Positions 45,972-55,067 of a stretch of DNA of 64,000 nt are shown in pieces (position 1 is the first letter of the stretch; the number at the start of each line of letters is the position of its first letter). A model generated the notes under the pieces. That model saw only the letters and a program-made list of their open reading frames with translations. It did no database searches and was not told the origin of the DNA. Source of the stretch: Pseudomonadota bacterium (lineage in GTDB: Bacteria; Pseudomonadota; Gammaproteobacteria; UBA1113); NCBI GenBank assembly GCA_021782495.1, contig JAJXUV010000002.1:1-64000 (forward strand), given 5' to 3'. Both the position numbers and the translations under genes were made by a program.

Positions 45972-46241
45972 ATGAAATTAGCGCTTTTAGTGATGATGGT
46001 TGTTTTGGGTGCCTCACAATACCAATTGTGGATAGCATCGGATGGTATGCGGGGCGTACGAAGCTTGCAAAGCCAGATAGCCACTCAACAAAAAAACAAT
46101 GAAAGCTTGGCAGAAGACAATGCCCTTTTACTACAACACATAGACGCATTAAAAGCGGGTGGGACTGCTGTGGAATCCCGCGCTCGAGATGAGTTGGGTA
46201 TGGTAAAAAGTGGCGAAACATTTTACCAAACATTAGGTTAA
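45972..46241 (+). CDS. ftsB: Cell division protein FtsB
   Basis: 89 residues. It is a bitopic septal protein with one N-terminal membrane helix (MKLALLVMMVVLGASQYQLWI) and a periplasmic leucine-zipper coiled coil (RSLQSQIATQQKNNESLAEDNALLLQHIDALK), ending in the conserved ESRARDELGMVKSGETFYQ. It forms the FtsQLB complex that activates septal peptidoglycan synthesis. The eno-ftsB order is conserved in gammaproteobacteria. surE follows eight bases later. Confidence 0.93.
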   Translation: MKLALLVMMVVLGASQYQLWIASDGMRGVRSLQSQIATQQKNNESLAEDNALLLQHIDALKAGGTAVESRARDELGMVKSGETFYQTLG

Positions 46242-46249
46242 GATAATTC

Positions 46250-47023
46250 ATGCGTATTTTATTAAGTAATGACGATGGCGTTTATGCGCCCGGTTTAATG
46301 GTTTTGTATGAGTCTTTAAAAGAAATTGCGGACATCGACGTGGTAGCCCCAGATAGAAACCGCAGTGGTGCCAGCAGCTCTTTAACTTTGCACAATCCTT
46401 TGCGTATTCATCGTTTAGAAAATGGTTTTATCAGCGTCGAAGGAACGCCTACAGACTGCGTGCATTTGGCTTTAACGGGATTGCTGTCCGAATTGCCCGA
46501 TTTGGTGGTATCCGGCATCAATGAGGGTGCTAATTTAGGCGATGATATTTTATATTCAGGCACGGTGGCTGCTGCGATCGAAGGGCGTTTTTTAGGATTG
46601 CCCTCTATTGCGATTTCTCTGGCCAGTCGAGAATGTCGTTATTATGAAACGGCGGGACGTGTCGTGACGCGCATGGTTGAGGGATTTATCAAAGAAAAAT
46701 TACCTTTGGGCGTGTCGACTATTTTGAACGTCAATGTGCCCGATTTGCCTTTGCATCTTTTGCAAGGCATTACGGTGACTCGATTAGGCACGCGCCATGT
46801 GGCAGAGCCAGTGATCCGCGAAAAAGATCCACGCGGCCACGATATTTATTGGATTGGATTGCCTGGTGGTGAAGCCGATGCAGGCCCGGGTTCGGATTTT
46901 TATGCTGTCAACAGTGGTAGAGTGTCTGTCACGCCTTTGATGATTGATTTCACACACCATGCCGTGATGAACACCATGAGTGACTGGTTGGGGAAAATTG
47001 AAAACGGGGATAATGCGGTATGA
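46250..47023 (+). CDS. surE: 5'/3'-nucleotidase SurE
   Basis: 257 residues. It is a metal-dependent nucleotidase and exopolyphosphatase linked to stationary-phase survival. The N-terminal motif MRILLSNDDGVYAPGL holds the metal-binding Asp pair, and VAPDRNRSGASSSLT and VSGINEGANLGDDILYSGTVAAA complete the active site. The stop overlaps the nlpD ATG (ATGA), so translation is probably coupled. The pcm gene that often follows surE is absent. Confidence 0.96.
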   Translation: MRILLSNDDGVYAPGLMVLYESLKEIADIDVVAPDRNRSGASSSLTLHNPLRIHRLENGFISVEGTPTDCVHLALTGLLSELPDLVVSGINEGANLGDDILYSGTVAAAIEGRFLGLPSIAISLASRECRYYETAGRVVTRMVEGFIKEKLPLGVSTILNVNVPDLPLHLLQGITVTRLGTRHVAEPVIREKDPRGHDIYWIGLPGGEADAGPGSDFYAVNSGRVSVTPLMIDFTHHAVMNTMSDWLGKIENGDNAV

Positions 47024-47784
47024 AGCGTCGCCTTCTCAGTGTTTTTTGCTTGATAGCGCTGGCTGCTTGTAGCGCGCATGAAACGCCGAGAGCACCGATT
47101 ATCAATGGGTGGCATGAACCCATTTCCAAACAAGGTGTTTATAGGGTGCGTCCTGGCGATACCTTGTACGCCATTGCTTGGCGTTATGGTTTGGATTACA
47201 CCGACATCGCGCGTATCAATCATTTGCAAGCGCCGTATAAACTGGAAATAGGCCAAAGCTTGTATTTAGTTTCACCCGGAAGGCAATCAACTCAAACGAC
47301 TCAAAAACAGGTGGTGATAGAACCACCTGTGCCACAGAAAAAGACGATGCCTGCCAAGCCAGTGAAGGAGACTGAAGCAAAACCGGTTTCTGCAAAGACG
47401 ACATCGCCTTTTGAATGGGAATGGCCAGCCGCGGGTAAAGTGGTTCAAGGTTTTGATGGCAAGGGTTCCCAAAATAAAGGCATCGATATTGTGAATCGCA
47501 TGGGAACGCCGATTAAAGCAGCGGCTTCAGGTCAAGTGGTTTACAGCGGCAGTGGTTTACCGGGATATGGCTATTTGATCATCATCAAACACAGTGATGC
47601 TTATTTGAGTGCTTATGCACACAATAGTACGGTTTTGGTCAAAGAAGGGCAGCGGGTGAAAGCCGGTGAAGTGATTGCACGAATGGGAAATACCGGTGCC
47701 GATAAGGTGATGCTGCATTTTGAGATTCGAAAACAGGGTAAGCCCATTGATCCGGAAGGCGTATTGCCGAGGCAATACAAATAA
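47020..47784 (+). CDS. nlpD: NlpD-like LysM/M23 lipoprotein
   Basis: 254 residues. The signal peptide ends with lipobox LAAC (C17). A LysM peptidoglycan-binding domain (about 37-82, YRVRPGDTLYAIAWRYGLDYTDIARIN) is followed by a Pro/Lys linker and a C-terminal M23-like domain (about 125-250). The first zinc-ligand motif is replaced by KGIDIV, as in E. coli NlpD, so it is probably a non-catalytic activator of an amidase (AmiC-type) at the division site. rpoS, the usual next gene, does not follow here. Confidence 0.93.
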   Translation: MKRRLLSVFCLIALAACSAHETPRAPIINGWHEPISKQGVYRVRPGDTLYAIAWRYGLDYTDIARINHLQAPYKLEIGQSLYLVSPGRQSTQTTQKQVVIEPPVPQKKTMPAKPVKETEAKPVSAKTTSPFEWEWPAAGKVVQGFDGKGSQNKGIDIVNRMGTPIKAAASGQVVYSGSGLPGYGYLIIIKHSDAYLSAYAHNSTVLVKEGQRVKAGEVIARMGNTGADKVMLHFEIRKQGKPIDPEGVLPRQYK

Positions 47785-47787
47785 TCT

Positions 47788-47814
47788 AAACTGAGCCGCG
47801 ACCGTGATGGAGCG
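47788..47814. repeat. Family-1 half copy
   Basis: AAACTGAGCCGCGACCGTGA followed by TGGAGCG, a single left arm just after nlpD. Confidence 0.7.
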
Positions 47815-47877
47815 CTGGTTGCAGTAAGTAATCGCTCTTACCTTCGATTTTCTAAGGTTTTTTATTAGAGTTATGAT

Positions 47878-47911
47878 GGCCTTGTTGACTTTGAGTTTGT
47901 CCAAGCGAAAA
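47878..47911. repeat. Family-3 remnant
   Basis: GGCCTTGTTGACTTTGAGTT continuing into TGTCCAAGCGAAAA resembles one end of the family-3 element (GGCCTGTTGACATCTGGTTTGTCGAAGCG in copy B). The rest is missing. Confidence 0.55.
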
Positions 47912-47958
47912 GCTTATCACCCTTTTCTCGTAATGATAATTCCTTCCGTAGAATTACC

Positions 47959-47978
47959 TTAATATTGCCTTAAGGTAG
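47959..47978 (+). promoter_or_regulatory. PmrA-box-like direct repeat, best match
   Basis: CTTAATATT (47959-47967), two bases, CTTAAGGTA (47970-47978). The first half is identical to the published PmrA half-site cTTAATatT. A TATCTT box follows 13 bases later (47992-47997). The kinase-like gene starts at 48036. Confidence 0.65.
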
Positions 47979-48035
47979 GTTTGCTACATTTATCTTAGTA
48001 ATTTAACCAATATTAGAATTAAAGGTATATTTCCC

Positions 48036-49544
48036 ATGGGATTTCAACCACTTAGCGAATTAGAAAAACAAAAAGACCTTGAATCAGCAAAAGACCAAGC
48101 GTTGTCTCAGCGTATTTATGCAAATAAAAAAAACAGGAAAATATTAAAACGCAAACAAACACAAATCGTTCGGTTTGGTGATAGGGTGTTTGCGATAGAC
48201 AGGTGCCCTGCTAAAAGTAAAAGAGGGGGCGGTGGCCAGATCTATCCAGCCTATCCCATAAACATACAGAATAACTATCTGATTAATACTAAGAAAGGAC
48301 TTAAACTTAAAATAATGCACCGTTCTGAAAGAACATTATATAGCGATAAAGGCTTAATCCCTCCTTCCTTCTTCCTTAGAGATCATTCTGCTATCAGTGA
48401 AACTCGGAAGAATCGAGTCTTATTTTCTGCCAAAGCGACGAGAATTCCGCGACCTCAAAAAGAAGGCGAGTCTCTTGTCTACGATACAGCCACCATGATG
48501 TCTTTGATACCAGGATGCGATTTAGAGGAATTTTTAGATGAGCACGAAGCAAGCTTAACACCGCGGCGCAGAATGCAACTTTGTAGAAATGTGATAAGAG
48601 CCTGCCAAATTGGACATGAGAAGGGTATTTTCTATGGAGATATTAAGCCACCCAATGTGATGGTCGACCCGGATACCTTGAAAGTAACCTTCATCGATCC
48701 GGATGGTGCTGTTAGAACTTTGGAGACGATAGCGCCTGAAGATTATCAGTACGATTTACAAAATCGCCGCCATTGTACGCCGACAGAGAAAGCTGACATC
48801 TATTCTTTGGCGCAAGGCCTTTTGATCCCTATTTTGTCAGGTTCACGCTTTTGCCGTAATGCCCTTTTTTCGGTAGATCTTTGGGGAAATCCGATTCGCG
48901 CAGAAAATATCGAGCAGTTCGACAATCATCCTGTTAGTTCTCAAGAAAAAGAGACCTTGATAAGAAAACTAAATGGCGCCTTCGATGAAAATCAAATCAA
49001 TAAACTGATTCAGATATTAGATGAAATGCGTTCCTGGGATCCAGCAAACAGAGGGTTACTGGAGGACGCATTGGCAGTATTTGATAAGCTGCTAGCAGAA
49101 AAAGCGGTCGAAATTTCTGACGAAGAAGAACAGATTTTTCGCCAGAAAGAAGAAGCCTATGACCAGCAGTTGCGGACTCTAGATGAGATATTAGCCGACC
49201 CGGACTATGCAATACCGAAAGAGAGTAAAGTACCTGAAAAAGAATTACAGCCAAATTTTGCACTCCGGTGTTTGCATGCGGTTTCGAATTTTGCCGAAAA
49301 AAACCCCAAGAAAACAGCCGCTATTGCGGTGGTAGGTTTCGTTGCGGTAGCCGGGGTTAGTATTTTCTTATCCGGTGGTTTTGCTGCAGTGCCCTGGCTA
49401 GCGGTGGCTTTAGTACTCGCTAAGCCAGCAATCCTCGGTTCTGGCATAGGGATGGCTTGTAGTTTTCCTTTCTTTCGAAACATATATCATAAAGTGGTAG
49501 ACGAGAAGCCATCGCCAAAACCAGCGTTCCATCTGATACTTTAA
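48036..49544 (+). CDS. Eukaryotic-like protein kinase with C-terminal membrane hairpin, probable effector
   Basis: 502 residues. A kinase-like core at about 85-350 has the catalytic loop as GIFYGDIKPPNVMVD (D202, K204, N207; Tyr-Gly instead of the usual His-Arg), the Mg-binding DFG replaced by DPD (221-223) and DIYSLAQGL matching subdomain IX. K92 (LKLKIM) may be the ATP-anchoring lysine. Residues about 415-480 are hydrophobic (KTAAIAVVGFVAVAGVSIFL, VPWLAVALVLAKPAIL), suggesting membrane anchoring. A PmrA-like box precedes it. A host-directed kinase effector is the best inference. Loss of HRD and DFG leaves activity uncertain. Confidence 0.75.
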   Translation: MGFQPLSELEKQKDLESAKDQALSQRIYANKKNRKILKRKQTQIVRFGDRVFAIDRCPAKSKRGGGGQIYPAYPINIQNNYLINTKKGLKLKIMHRSERTLYSDKGLIPPSFFLRDHSAISETRKNRVLFSAKATRIPRPQKEGESLVYDTATMMSLIPGCDLEEFLDEHEASLTPRRRMQLCRNVIRACQIGHEKGIFYGDIKPPNVMVDPDTLKVTFIDPDGAVRTLETIAPEDYQYDLQNRRHCTPTEKADIYSLAQGLLIPILSGSRFCRNALFSVDLWGNPIRAENIEQFDNHPVSSQEKETLIRKLNGAFDENQINKLIQILDEMRSWDPANRGLLEDALAVFDKLLAEKAVEISDEEEQIFRQKEEAYDQQLRTLDEILADPDYAIPKESKVPEKELQPNFALRCLHAVSNFAEKNPKKTAAIAVVGFVAVAGVSIFLSGGFAAVPWLAVALVLAKPAILGSGIGMACSFPFFRNIYHKVVDEKPSPKPAFHLIL

Positions 49545-50536
49545 ATCATCCGTTCAATCCGATTCATCATTTCCGAAAAAGTTTCCAGCGAAATAGTTTG
49601 ATTGGCATCGGAATAAGATCGATCGGGGTCCGGATGCACTTCTACCATAATGCCATCTGCGCCTGCAGCGACAGCGGCGTAGGCCATGGGTGGTACCATT
49701 TTACGGATGCCAGTTCCATGACTGGGATCGACAATCACCGGCAGGTGGCTTAATTCATGCAAAATAGGAACCGCCGCGATGTCCAAGGTATTGCGCGCAT
49801 AGGGTTCAAAAGTTCGAATGCCGCGTTCACACAAGATCACATTAGGGTTTCCGGTTTGCAAAATGTATTCTGCGGCCATTAAAAATTCTGAATAGGTCGC
49901 TGAAAGACCGCGCTTGAGTAAAATGGGTTTCCCCGTTTTACCAATTTCTTTTAACAAAGAAAAATTTTGCATGTTGCGCGCGCCGATTTGCAAAATATCG
50001 ACATAACTTGCGACCAAATCCAAATGATGTGGATCCATGACTTCGGAAACGCTGAGCAAATGGTTTTTTTCGGCGGCTTGTTTCATGTATCTTAAGCCTT
50101 CTTCACCCAAACCCTGAAAATCATAAGGCGAAGTGCGTGGCTTGAAAGCGCCACCGCGTAAAATATTGGCGCCGGCTTTGGCCACAAAGGAAGCAACAGT
50201 GTGCATTTGTTCTTCGGATTCAATAGAACAAGGTCCGGCCATCACCGCCAGCTTTTCGCCGCCAATTTGACAGTCTTTAATTTGAATGATAGAACGCTCA
50301 CTTTTCAATTCTCGTCCGGCCAATTTGAATTTTTGATTGAAAGGCCGAATTTCCTCAACTTGCGGCAAATTTAAAAAATGCTGTGGATGAACGCGTGCAT
50401 CTTCACCACTGACAATGGCAATTTGAAATTGACCATTTTCCTCACTCAGCATACTTTGCAAATTCATCCATTGCAAACGCGCGACCAGTTCTTCCGCCTC
50501 GCTTTTCGAGATGTTCTTTTTCAATATTAAAATCAT
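49541..50536 (-). CDS. aroF: 3-deoxy-7-phosphoheptulonate synthase (class I-beta)
   Basis: A 331-residue DAHP synthase that condenses PEP and erythrose-4-phosphate, the first step to chorismate. An N-terminal ferredoxin-like regulatory domain (1-70) precedes the barrel with VMAGPCSIES, GGAFKPRTSPYDFQG, LLKRGLS, CERGIRTFEPYARNTLDIAAVP and VDPSHGTG. This is the Thermotoga/Bacillus-type enzyme, not the E. coli AroFGH type. The ATG overlaps the trpA stop by four bases, so it is the last gene of the trp operon and raises chorismate supply together with tryptophan synthesis. Confidence 0.94.
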   Translation of the reverse strand: MILILKKNISKSEAEELVARLQWMNLQSMLSEENGQFQIAIVSGEDARVHPQHFLNLPQVEEIRPFNQKFKLAGRELKSERSIIQIKDCQIGGEKLAVMAGPCSIESEEQMHTVASFVAKAGANILRGGAFKPRTSPYDFQGLGEEGLRYMKQAAEKNHLLSVSEVMDPHHLDLVASYVDILQIGARNMQNFSLLKEIGKTGKPILLKRGLSATYSEFLMAAEYILQTGNPNVILCERGIRTFEPYARNTLDIAAVPILHELSHLPVIVDPSHGTGIRKMVPPMAYAAVAAGADGIMVEVHPDPDRSYSDANQTISLETFSEMMNRIERMI

Positions 50537-51324
50537 TTTTTCACCACTCTTTCTGGATAAATAGTTTGAGCCATTACTTTCAGTTTATCGGGTGAAACGC
50601 CTTCTTCTAAGGCTTTCACAAATAAAGAACCCACCACAACGCCATCGGCATGTTCTAAAACTTGTTCTGCCAATTCACGATGCGCAATTCCAAATCCCAC
50701 CACAACGGGCGCACGGGTCATGGATTTAATGCTTTGCATTTTTTCAGAAAAATCAGCAGGCAAAGCATTTTGTATTCCTGTGGTCCCTTTGCGACAAGCA
50801 TAATAAAGAAAAGATTGAAAAGACATTGCCCGGGTATCGATTAATTTTAATCGTTCGCTTGTCGTGGAAGGAGCTATCACATCAATAAGCGCTATTTCTT
50901 GCTCTAGACATTGTAACTCAAGTTCTACGGATTCTTCAAGAGGACAATCGACCACCAATAAGCCATCTACGCCAGCTTTTTTGGCATCTTGAAGAAAAGA
51001 AGAATGCATTCGCGCCAATATAGGATTGTAATAACTGAATAAAATCATCGGAATATTGGTGTATTTTCGAATATTTTCTACCATACTTAAAACAGTGTCT
51101 AAAGTCGTGCCTTTTTGAAGGGCACGCTGCGCAGCCCTTTGAATGACAGGGCCATCGGCAATGGGGTCTGAAAAAGGAACGCCAATTTCCAGTAGGTTAA
51201 CGCCGCCTTCCGCTAAAGCCAAAGCCGCCTCGATGGTATTTTGTATCCCCTCACTCCCGGCGGTGAGATAGGCGATATACGCTTTATCTCTAAAACTGTT
51301 TTCAAAGCGGTTTGTTTTATTCAT
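50533..51324 (-). CDS. trpA: Tryptophan synthase alpha chain
   Basis: 263 residues. It cleaves indole-3-glycerol phosphate to indole, which is channelled to TrpB. The barrel has the catalytic Glu in LLEIGVPFSDPIADGPVIQ and Asp in LLVVDCPLEE, and GTTGIQ in loop 6. It is separated from trpB by 157 bases that contain a family-2 repeat, and overlaps aroF by four bases. Confidence 0.96.
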   Translation of the reverse strand: MNKTNRFENSFRDKAYIAYLTAGSEGIQNTIEAALALAEGGVNLLEIGVPFSDPIADGPVIQRAAQRALQKGTTLDTVLSMVENIRKYTNIPMILFSYYNPILARMHSSFLQDAKKAGVDGLLVVDCPLEESVELELQCLEQEIALIDVIAPSTTSERLKLIDTRAMSFQSFLYYACRKGTTGIQNALPADFSEKMQSIKSMTRAPVVVGFGIAHRELAEQVLEHADGVVVGSLFVKALEEGVSPDKLKVMAQTIYPERVVKK

Positions 51325-51390
51325 GATACAACTCCGTAATATACCAAATGCGTTTCAACATGCGAACTATACTGAAGAAACAACAGCATT

Positions 51391-51457
51391 TGTCATTCCT
51401 GCGACAGCAGGAATCCAGCGAACTTAAAACTGGATCTCTGCTTGCGCAGGGAGGACA
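51391..51457. repeat. Family-2 hairpin repeat inside the trp operon
   Basis: TGTCATTCCTGCGACAGCAG on the left and CTGCTTGCGCAGGGAGGACA on the right, between trpB and trpA. The only sizeable gap in the operon is filled by it. Confidence 0.88.
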
Positions 51458-51481
51458 GGACCTTACACTGCGAACGAGCTC

Positions 51482-52663
51482 TTAACCTTTCATCCACTGC
51501 GGCAAATCTTTATCTCCCCGTCCCGATAAATTCACTAAAATAATTTTATCTTTTTCTAAAGTAGGGGCTATTTTCATTAAATAAGCCAAGGCATGAGAGG
51601 ATTCCAAGGCGGGAATAATACCCTCTGTTTGTGCCAAGAGCTTAAAAGCAGCTAATGCTTCCTTATCGCTGACGGCAACATAATCCACTCTTTTGGTTTC
51701 AGACAAATGGGCATGGGCTGGACCTACAGCAGGATAATCTAATCCCGCTGAAATCGAAGCCGTTTCTGCAATTTGACCGTGTTCGTCTTGCAAAACAACG
51801 GTATAACAACCGTGTAAAACGCCACGTGTATTTGCTTGAAAACGTGCAGCGTGTTCGCCTAATTGTGTTCCATGACCGCCGGCTTCCACGCCAATCAAAT
51901 GCACTGTGGGATCGTTTAAAAAAGCAGAAAAGATACCAATTGCATTGGAGCCACCGCCTACACAAGCAATAACATAATCGGGATTTTTACCTAAATCTTG
52001 CGTGCACTGTGCGTGGCTTTCTTCACCGATACAAGATTGAAAGTGGCCAACCATTTCAGGATAAGGATGCGGTCCTAAGGCAGAACCCAAACAATAATGG
52101 GTGTTGGTGAAAGATTCAGCCCAATCGCGTAGCGCTTCATTGACGGCATCTTTCAAGGTACAAGAACCCTGTTGAACCGAAACGACTTTAGCACCCATCA
52201 ATTGCATGCGCAACACATTCGGTGCTTGTCGTTCCATGTCGATGCTGCCCATGTACACCACACAGGTTAATCCCAAATGCGCGCAAGCTGCAGCAGTGGC
52301 AACGCCGTGTTGTCCGGCGCCCGTTTCAGCAATGATGCGTGTTTTCCCCATTTTTTTGGCGAGCAAACATTGTCCTAAGGCATTATTTAATTTATGCGCG
52401 CCCGTGTGTAAGAGATCTTCGCGTTTCAAGAAAATGCGTGGACCTTGAATGGCTTCGGCAAAACGCGATACTTCTGTGAGAGGCGTAGGCCTTCCCGCAT
52501 AGTTTTTTAAAAGTGAATAAAATGATTCCATAAATCCTTTATCATTTTTAGCCGCATTAAAAGCCTTTTCAAGTTCTTGAATGGGGGCTACTAACAATTC
52601 TGGGATAAAAGTACCGCCGAATTTACCATAACGGCCTCTTTTTGTGCTTAAATAATCATTCAT
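51482..52663 (-). CDS. trpB: Tryptophan synthase beta chain
   Basis: 393 residues. It is the PLP enzyme that joins indole and serine to tryptophan. The PLP lysine is in [13 protein letters not shown], the phosphate-binding loop is [12 protein letters not shown], and [10 protein letters not shown] is present. The stop/start region overlaps trpF by four bases. Confidence 0.97.
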   Translation of the reverse strand: MNDYLSTKRGRYGKFGGTFIPELLVAPIQELEKAFNAAKNDKGFMESFYSLLKNYAGRPTPLTEVSRFAEAIQGPRIFLKREDLLHTGAHKLNNALGQCLLAKKMGKTRIIAETGAGQHGVATAAACAHLGLTCVVYMGSIDMERQAPNVLRMQLMGAKVVSVQQGSCTLKDAVNEALRDWAESFTNTHYCLGSALGPHPYPEMVGHFQSCIGEESHAQCTQDLGKNPDYVIACVGGGSNAIGIFSAFLNDPTVHLIGVEAGGHGTQLGEHAARFQANTRGVLHGCYTVVLQDEHGQIAETASISAGLDYPAVGPAHAHLSETKRVDYVAVSDKEALAAFKLLAQTEGIIPALESSHALAYLMKIAPTLEKDKIILVNLSGRGDKDLPQWMKG

Positions 52664-53271
52664 CGTTGAATCTCCTGAATCAATTGTTGAATCAAGGACA
52701 GTTCTTTTTCTCCGGGCGCACTTTCAACGCCGCTGGAAACGTCAATCCCCGCAGGACGACATTTTTGAATTGCGGTGCGCACATTCATCGGACTTAAACC
52801 CCCTGCCAAAAATACGCGAAAAGGCCCGATGTATTGAAAAGTATCCCAATCCAAGGCAATCCCGCTGCCTGGAATATCTGAGTCAAACAACAGATAATCG
52901 CGCTTTGGATCGCAAGCAAGCGGTACGGTGTTACACTCAGAAAGAGAATGTACATAAATACGTTGATACTGCGAAGGCAATAAAGCATGCTCAGCGCGAG
53001 AAAGTGAGCCATGGAGTTGTACGGTATCTACACCACATGCTTCACAAATGGTTTGCATTTCTTTGGCAGAGTGTTCTGTGAAAACAGCGACAGGTGTAGC
53101 AGGTGTGTCAACAAGTGCTGCACAAATTGCTTTGGCTTCTGTCAGAGAAATGTAGCGTTTTGAAGTCGGATGAAATACCAAGCCGATAAAATCAGCGCCC
53201 GAAAGAGCCGCTTTTCTTGCAACAAGAGGATCTTTAAGGCCACATATTTTAATGAACACTTTATTTTTCAT
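52660..53271 (-). CDS. trpF: Phosphoribosylanthranilate isomerase
   Basis: A 203-residue barrel enzyme. It begins [15 protein letters not shown] with catalytic Cys in KICG, and has FDSDIPGSG holding the catalytic Asp and [12 protein letters not shown]. It is a separate protein, not fused to TrpC as in E. coli. Its ATG lies inside the end of trpC. Earlier in-frame ATG 53325 would overlap trpC further and is less likely. Confidence 0.95.
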   Translation of the reverse strand: MKNKVFIKICGLKDPLVARKAALSGADFIGLVFHPTSKRYISLTEAKAICAALVDTPATPVAVFTEHSAKEMQTICEACGVDTVQLHGSLSRAEHALLPSQYQRIYVHSLSECNTVPLACDPKRDYLLFDSDIPGSGIALDWDTFQYIGPFRVFLAGGLSPMNVRTAIQKCRPAGIDVSSGVESAPGEKELSLIQQLIQEIQR

Positions 53272-54061
53272 AACAAGCTCGTATGAAAGATTCAGGATTT
53301 TCAGAACGCACCAGACTTTCGCCAATTAACACGGCATCAAATCCAGCCTGGCAATATTGTATCGCTAATTCTGGATTTGAAATGCCGGATGCGGCTACTT
53401 TTACAATATTCTTGGGAATATGCTGAATCAGTTCAAATGCCAAATTCGTATTGACCTCAAAAGCCTTCAGATTTCTATTATTTACGCCAATCATTTCAGC
53501 ACCGGAATCCAGTGCAATCTCTAATTCTTGTTTATTGTGCACTTCAACCAACACTTCTGTGCCTAATGCTTTGGCTGCATTTAAAATGAATTTCGTACGG
53601 TTATCCAAAACAGCAACAATCGCCAGAATGGCATCAGCGCCTGCTAAGGCAGATTCGGCGATTTGAATGGGGTCGATGATAAAATCTTTGCGCAAAATAG
53701 GAATAGAATGATTGCAATGCGCAGCAACTGTTTTCAGATCGCCTAGATTTCCACCAAAAAAATGCGTGTCCGTTAAAATAGACAAGGCGCTGGCGCCGCC
53801 ATTGAGATAGCGTTTGGCCAAAGTAATCGGATCGGCGATCGGTGCAAGATCGCCTTTACTCGGTGATTTTCTTTTAATTTCTGCTATCACACTCACTTTT
53901 TCTTGTTTTAAAGCGTTTTTTAAACTGCTTTTAGGGAAATGCGTTATTTCGTTTCGATGCAACTGAGCGAGAGGATGCAGAGGATTTTCCTCGATGCGTT
54001 GATACAAAGCCTTCACTTCGTGTTGTTTTTGCAAAATAATGGGGTCTAATCGATTAGGCAT
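53261..54061 (-). CDS. trpC: Indole-3-glycerol phosphate synthase
   Basis: 266 residues. It closes the indole ring. VSVIAEIKRKSPSKGDLAP, SILTDTHFFGG, RKDFIIDPIQIAES, VEVHNKQEL, GVNNRNLKAFEVN and ASGISNPE are the family blocks, with the catalytic Lys and Glu residues present. It overlaps trpD by eight bases at its start and trpF at its end. Confidence 0.96.
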   Translation of the reverse strand: MPNRLDPIILQKQHEVKALYQRIEENPLHPLAQLHRNEITHFPKSSLKNALKQEKVSVIAEIKRKSPSKGDLAPIADPITLAKRYLNGGASALSILTDTHFFGGNLGDLKTVAAHCNHSIPILRKDFIIDPIQIAESALAGADAILAIVAVLDNRTKFILNAAKALGTEVLVEVHNKQELEIALDSGAEMIGVNNRNLKAFEVNTNLAFELIQHIPKNIVKVAASGISNPELAIQYCQAGFDAVLIGESLVRSENPESFIRACYEK

Positions 54062-55061
54062 GGGAAAATTCCTTCAATTGGTTCAACAATTTTAAAGTTT
54101 CACCGCTGTATAAACAGTGGCTCGCGTGTTGAACGGCTTTATTTAGGGAGGGTTCAATGCCCACCAATTGAAGCGATACGGCAGCGTTTAAAACAAGCGT
54201 GTTGCTGATAGCGCTTTTCTTGCCTTCGAAAGCATCCATCAGTAATTTGGCATTGATTTTGGCATCGCCGCCTCGCAATGCATCGATGGTGCATAGGGGT
54301 AATCCCAGTTCAGTGGGATCAATGCAAAATTCGCGAATGTTCGTCGGCGTGATTTCCAGCGCTTGCGTCGTGCCAATGCAACTGATTTCATCTAAACCGA
54401 AACCATGTACAACCAAAGAACGCTGAGTTCCCATTTTTTGTAAGACTTTAGCAAGAATGGGCGCAATAGTTGGATCTGAAACACCGAGAATACAATGTTT
54501 GGCGCTGGTTGGATTCAACAAAGGCCCTATAAAATTGATCGTGGTGGGAATGCCCAATTGTTTTCGAAGGGGTTTTAATTTCAAAAGCGTGGTATGAAAA
54601 TTAGGGAAATAGCAAAATCCAAAACCGAATTGTTCTATCGATTGACTGATCTTCTCGGCAGACAATTCAATGTTCAAGCCCAGCGCTTCTAATACATCAG
54701 CAGAACCCGTTTGCGAGGAGACTGCACGATTGCCGTGTTTAGCGACTTTAATGCCACAACTTGCTGCCAATAAGGCGCTCCCCGTGGAAATGTTAATCGT
54801 GTTTGCACAATCTCCGCCGGTTCCCACGATGTCTAATGTGGCGTGCGAGGTAGGAATAGAAATCATTTGACTTCTTAAAAAATGAACTATGGCGGAAATT
54901 TCAGTTTCCGTTTCGGGTTTAGCGCGTAAAAGACTTAGAAACGCAGCGGTTTGGATAGGATCGCCTTTTTCGCTGACAATTTCTTTGAAAGCGTTTTCGC
55001 AATCCACGTAGCTTAAGCTTTCGTGGCGCATGAGGGTCTGGATAGCGTATTTCAGTTGCAT
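54054..55061 (-). CDS. trpD: Anthranilate phosphoribosyltransferase
   Basis: 335 residues. It transfers the PRPP ribosyl group to anthranilate. VGTGGDCANTINIST is the PRPP-binding glycine loop, with KHGNRAVSSQTGSADVLEALG and NFIGPLLNPT downstream. It is separate from TrpG, unlike in E. coli. It follows trpG by six bases. Confidence 0.96.
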   Translation of the reverse strand: MQLKYAIQTLMRHESLSYVDCENAFKEIVSEKGDPIQTAAFLSLLRAKPETETEISAIVHFLRSQMISIPTSHATLDIVGTGGDCANTINISTGSALLAASCGIKVAKHGNRAVSSQTGSADVLEALGLNIELSAEKISQSIEQFGFGFCYFPNFHTTLLKLKPLRKQLGIPTTINFIGPLLNPTSAKHCILGVSDPTIAPILAKVLQKMGTQRSLVVHGFGLDEISCIGTTQALEITPTNIREFCIDPTELGLPLCTIDALRGGDAKINAKLLMDAFEGKKSAISNTLVLNAAVSLQLVGIEPSLNKAVQHASHCLYSGETLKLLNQLKEFSHA

Positions 55062-55067
55062 TTTTTT

